From: an uncultured Ignavibacteria bacterium
GTDB taxonomy: Bacteria; Bacteroidota; Ignavibacteria; Ignavibacteriales; Melioribacteraceae
Length of the DNA: 6,847 nt
NCBI GenBank assembly: GCA_937930275.1
Contig: CALGLM010000316.1
Coordinates: 1 to 6,847, forward strand
Reading direction: 5' to 3'
Shown here: positions 6,356-6,847 of the stretch, one piece after another
Layout of the letters: every line of letters starts with the position of its first letter
Numbering within the stretch: the stretch's first letter is position 1
Notes under the pieces: generated by a model
The model's database searches: none
The model's input: only the letters and a program-made list of their open reading frames with translations
Told to the model about the DNA's origin: nothing
Program-made: the position numbers and the translations under genes

Positions 6356-6847
6356 ATGCAAAAAAAATTACTATTTGTATTTAGTTACATATTCTTCTTT
6401 TGTTTTGCCTCTTCAATATTAGCCGGTACCACAGGAAAAATTTCGGGTAAAGTTACCGATAAGGAAACCGGAGAACCGATACCCGGAATAAACGTTATAT
6501 TACAAGGAACAACTATGGGTGCGGCTACAGATATTGACGGTAATTTTATTATCAATAATATACCTCCCGGTAATTACAACGTACTTTTTAGCGGTGTAGG
6601 ATATCAAAAAAGAAGTTATGTAAATGTAAAAGTTGCTGTAGATTTTACCACAAGATTAGATGTTATTTTATCAACGGAAGATGTTGCATTAGAAACGATA
6701 GTTGTGCAGGCTGAAGCCCCTCTTATAAGAAAAGACTTAACTTCATCACATACAAGTATTGACGCATCTCAAATAGAAGCACTTCCGGTTGAAGGAATTA
6801 CACAATTGCTTACGTTACAGGCGGGAATTGTGCAAGGTGCCGGCGGC
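6356..6847 (+). CDS. TonB-dependent outer-membrane receptor, SusC/CirA type (partial, N-terminal 164 residues)
   Basis: Open from ATG 6356 to the window end without a stop; such receptors usually reach 800-1,100 residues, so most of the barrel lies outside. Residues 1-23 are a signal peptide (QKK, long Phe-rich core, cut in ILA-GT). Residues 29-106 form a carboxypeptidase-regulatory-like domain: ISGKVTDKETGEPIPGINV, then TDIDGNFIINNIPPGNYNV and a GVGYQKR segment. After a short linker (LETIVVQAE, 112-120) the plug domain begins, with IEALPVEGITQLLTLQAG (140-157) typical of plug starts. It would import a ligand across the outer membrane using TonB-ExbBD energy. The substrate cannot be told from this part; no SusD-like partner is in the window. 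Its own ribosome-binding site and the terminator upstream indicate a separate transcription unit. Confidence 0.93.
   Translation, partial: MQKKLLFVFSYIFFFCFASSILAGTTGKISGKVTDKETGEPIPGINVILQGTTMGAATDIDGNFIINNIPPGNYNVLFSGVGYQKRSYVNVKVAVDFTTRLDVILSTEDVALETIVVQAEAPLIRKDLTSSHTSIDASQIEALPVEGITQLLTLQAGIVQGAGG

Overview
The window is AT-rich and compact, and every gene it holds encodes an exported or envelope protein. It most likely comes from the Ignavibacteria or a close relative in the Bacteroidota/Chlorobi assemblage. The strongest clue is the type IX secretion (T9SS) type A sorting motif SQNYPNPFNPST, complete in one gene and cut by the window edge (SQNYPN) in another. A TonB-dependent receptor with an N-terminal carboxypeptidase-regulatory-like domain and many 'AQ'/'GQ' signal-peptide cleavage sites agree with this. 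Cloacimonadota, Marinimicrobia or Kryptonia use similar sorting motifs and cannot be excluded.

Layout. Minus strand, 4186 to 1: two closely spaced genes, probably one operon. The first (4186-2177) is a signal-peptide-bearing serine hydrolase of the class C beta-lactamase/penicillin-binding family. It carries a long C-terminal extension: a fibronectin-like sandwich, then a class-I-glutamine-amidotransferase-like fold without an obvious nucleophile cysteine. After 28 bases comes the second gene (2148 to beyond base 1), which the six-frame ORF list does not show because it has no stop in the window. It is open for all 716 visible codons and encodes a signal peptide, a TolB/WD40-like beta-propeller, a C39-like cysteine peptidase, a golvesin-type C-terminal domain and the start of a T9SS sorting domain.

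Centre, 4187-4350: a 164-base divergent intergenic region with helically phased A/T tracts and an imperfect hairpin just before the plus-strand gene. Plus strand, 4351-6213: a 620-residue FG-GAP/VCBS-type seven-motif propeller with a complete T9SS sorting domain, closed by a strong intrinsic terminator (6233-6261). Plus strand, 6356 to the right edge: the first 164 residues of a TonB-dependent (SusC/CirA-type) outer-membrane receptor.

How the genes may work together (inference): the minus-strand pair looks like a two-protein system for hydrolysing peptides or cell-wall material. The serine hydrolase has no sorting domain and should stay in the periplasm, while the cysteine peptidase should be exported to the cell surface. 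The FG-GAP protein is a probable surface or secreted binding protein, and the receptor is a separate uptake unit. No RNA genes, CRISPR arrays, insertion sequences or attachment sites were seen.
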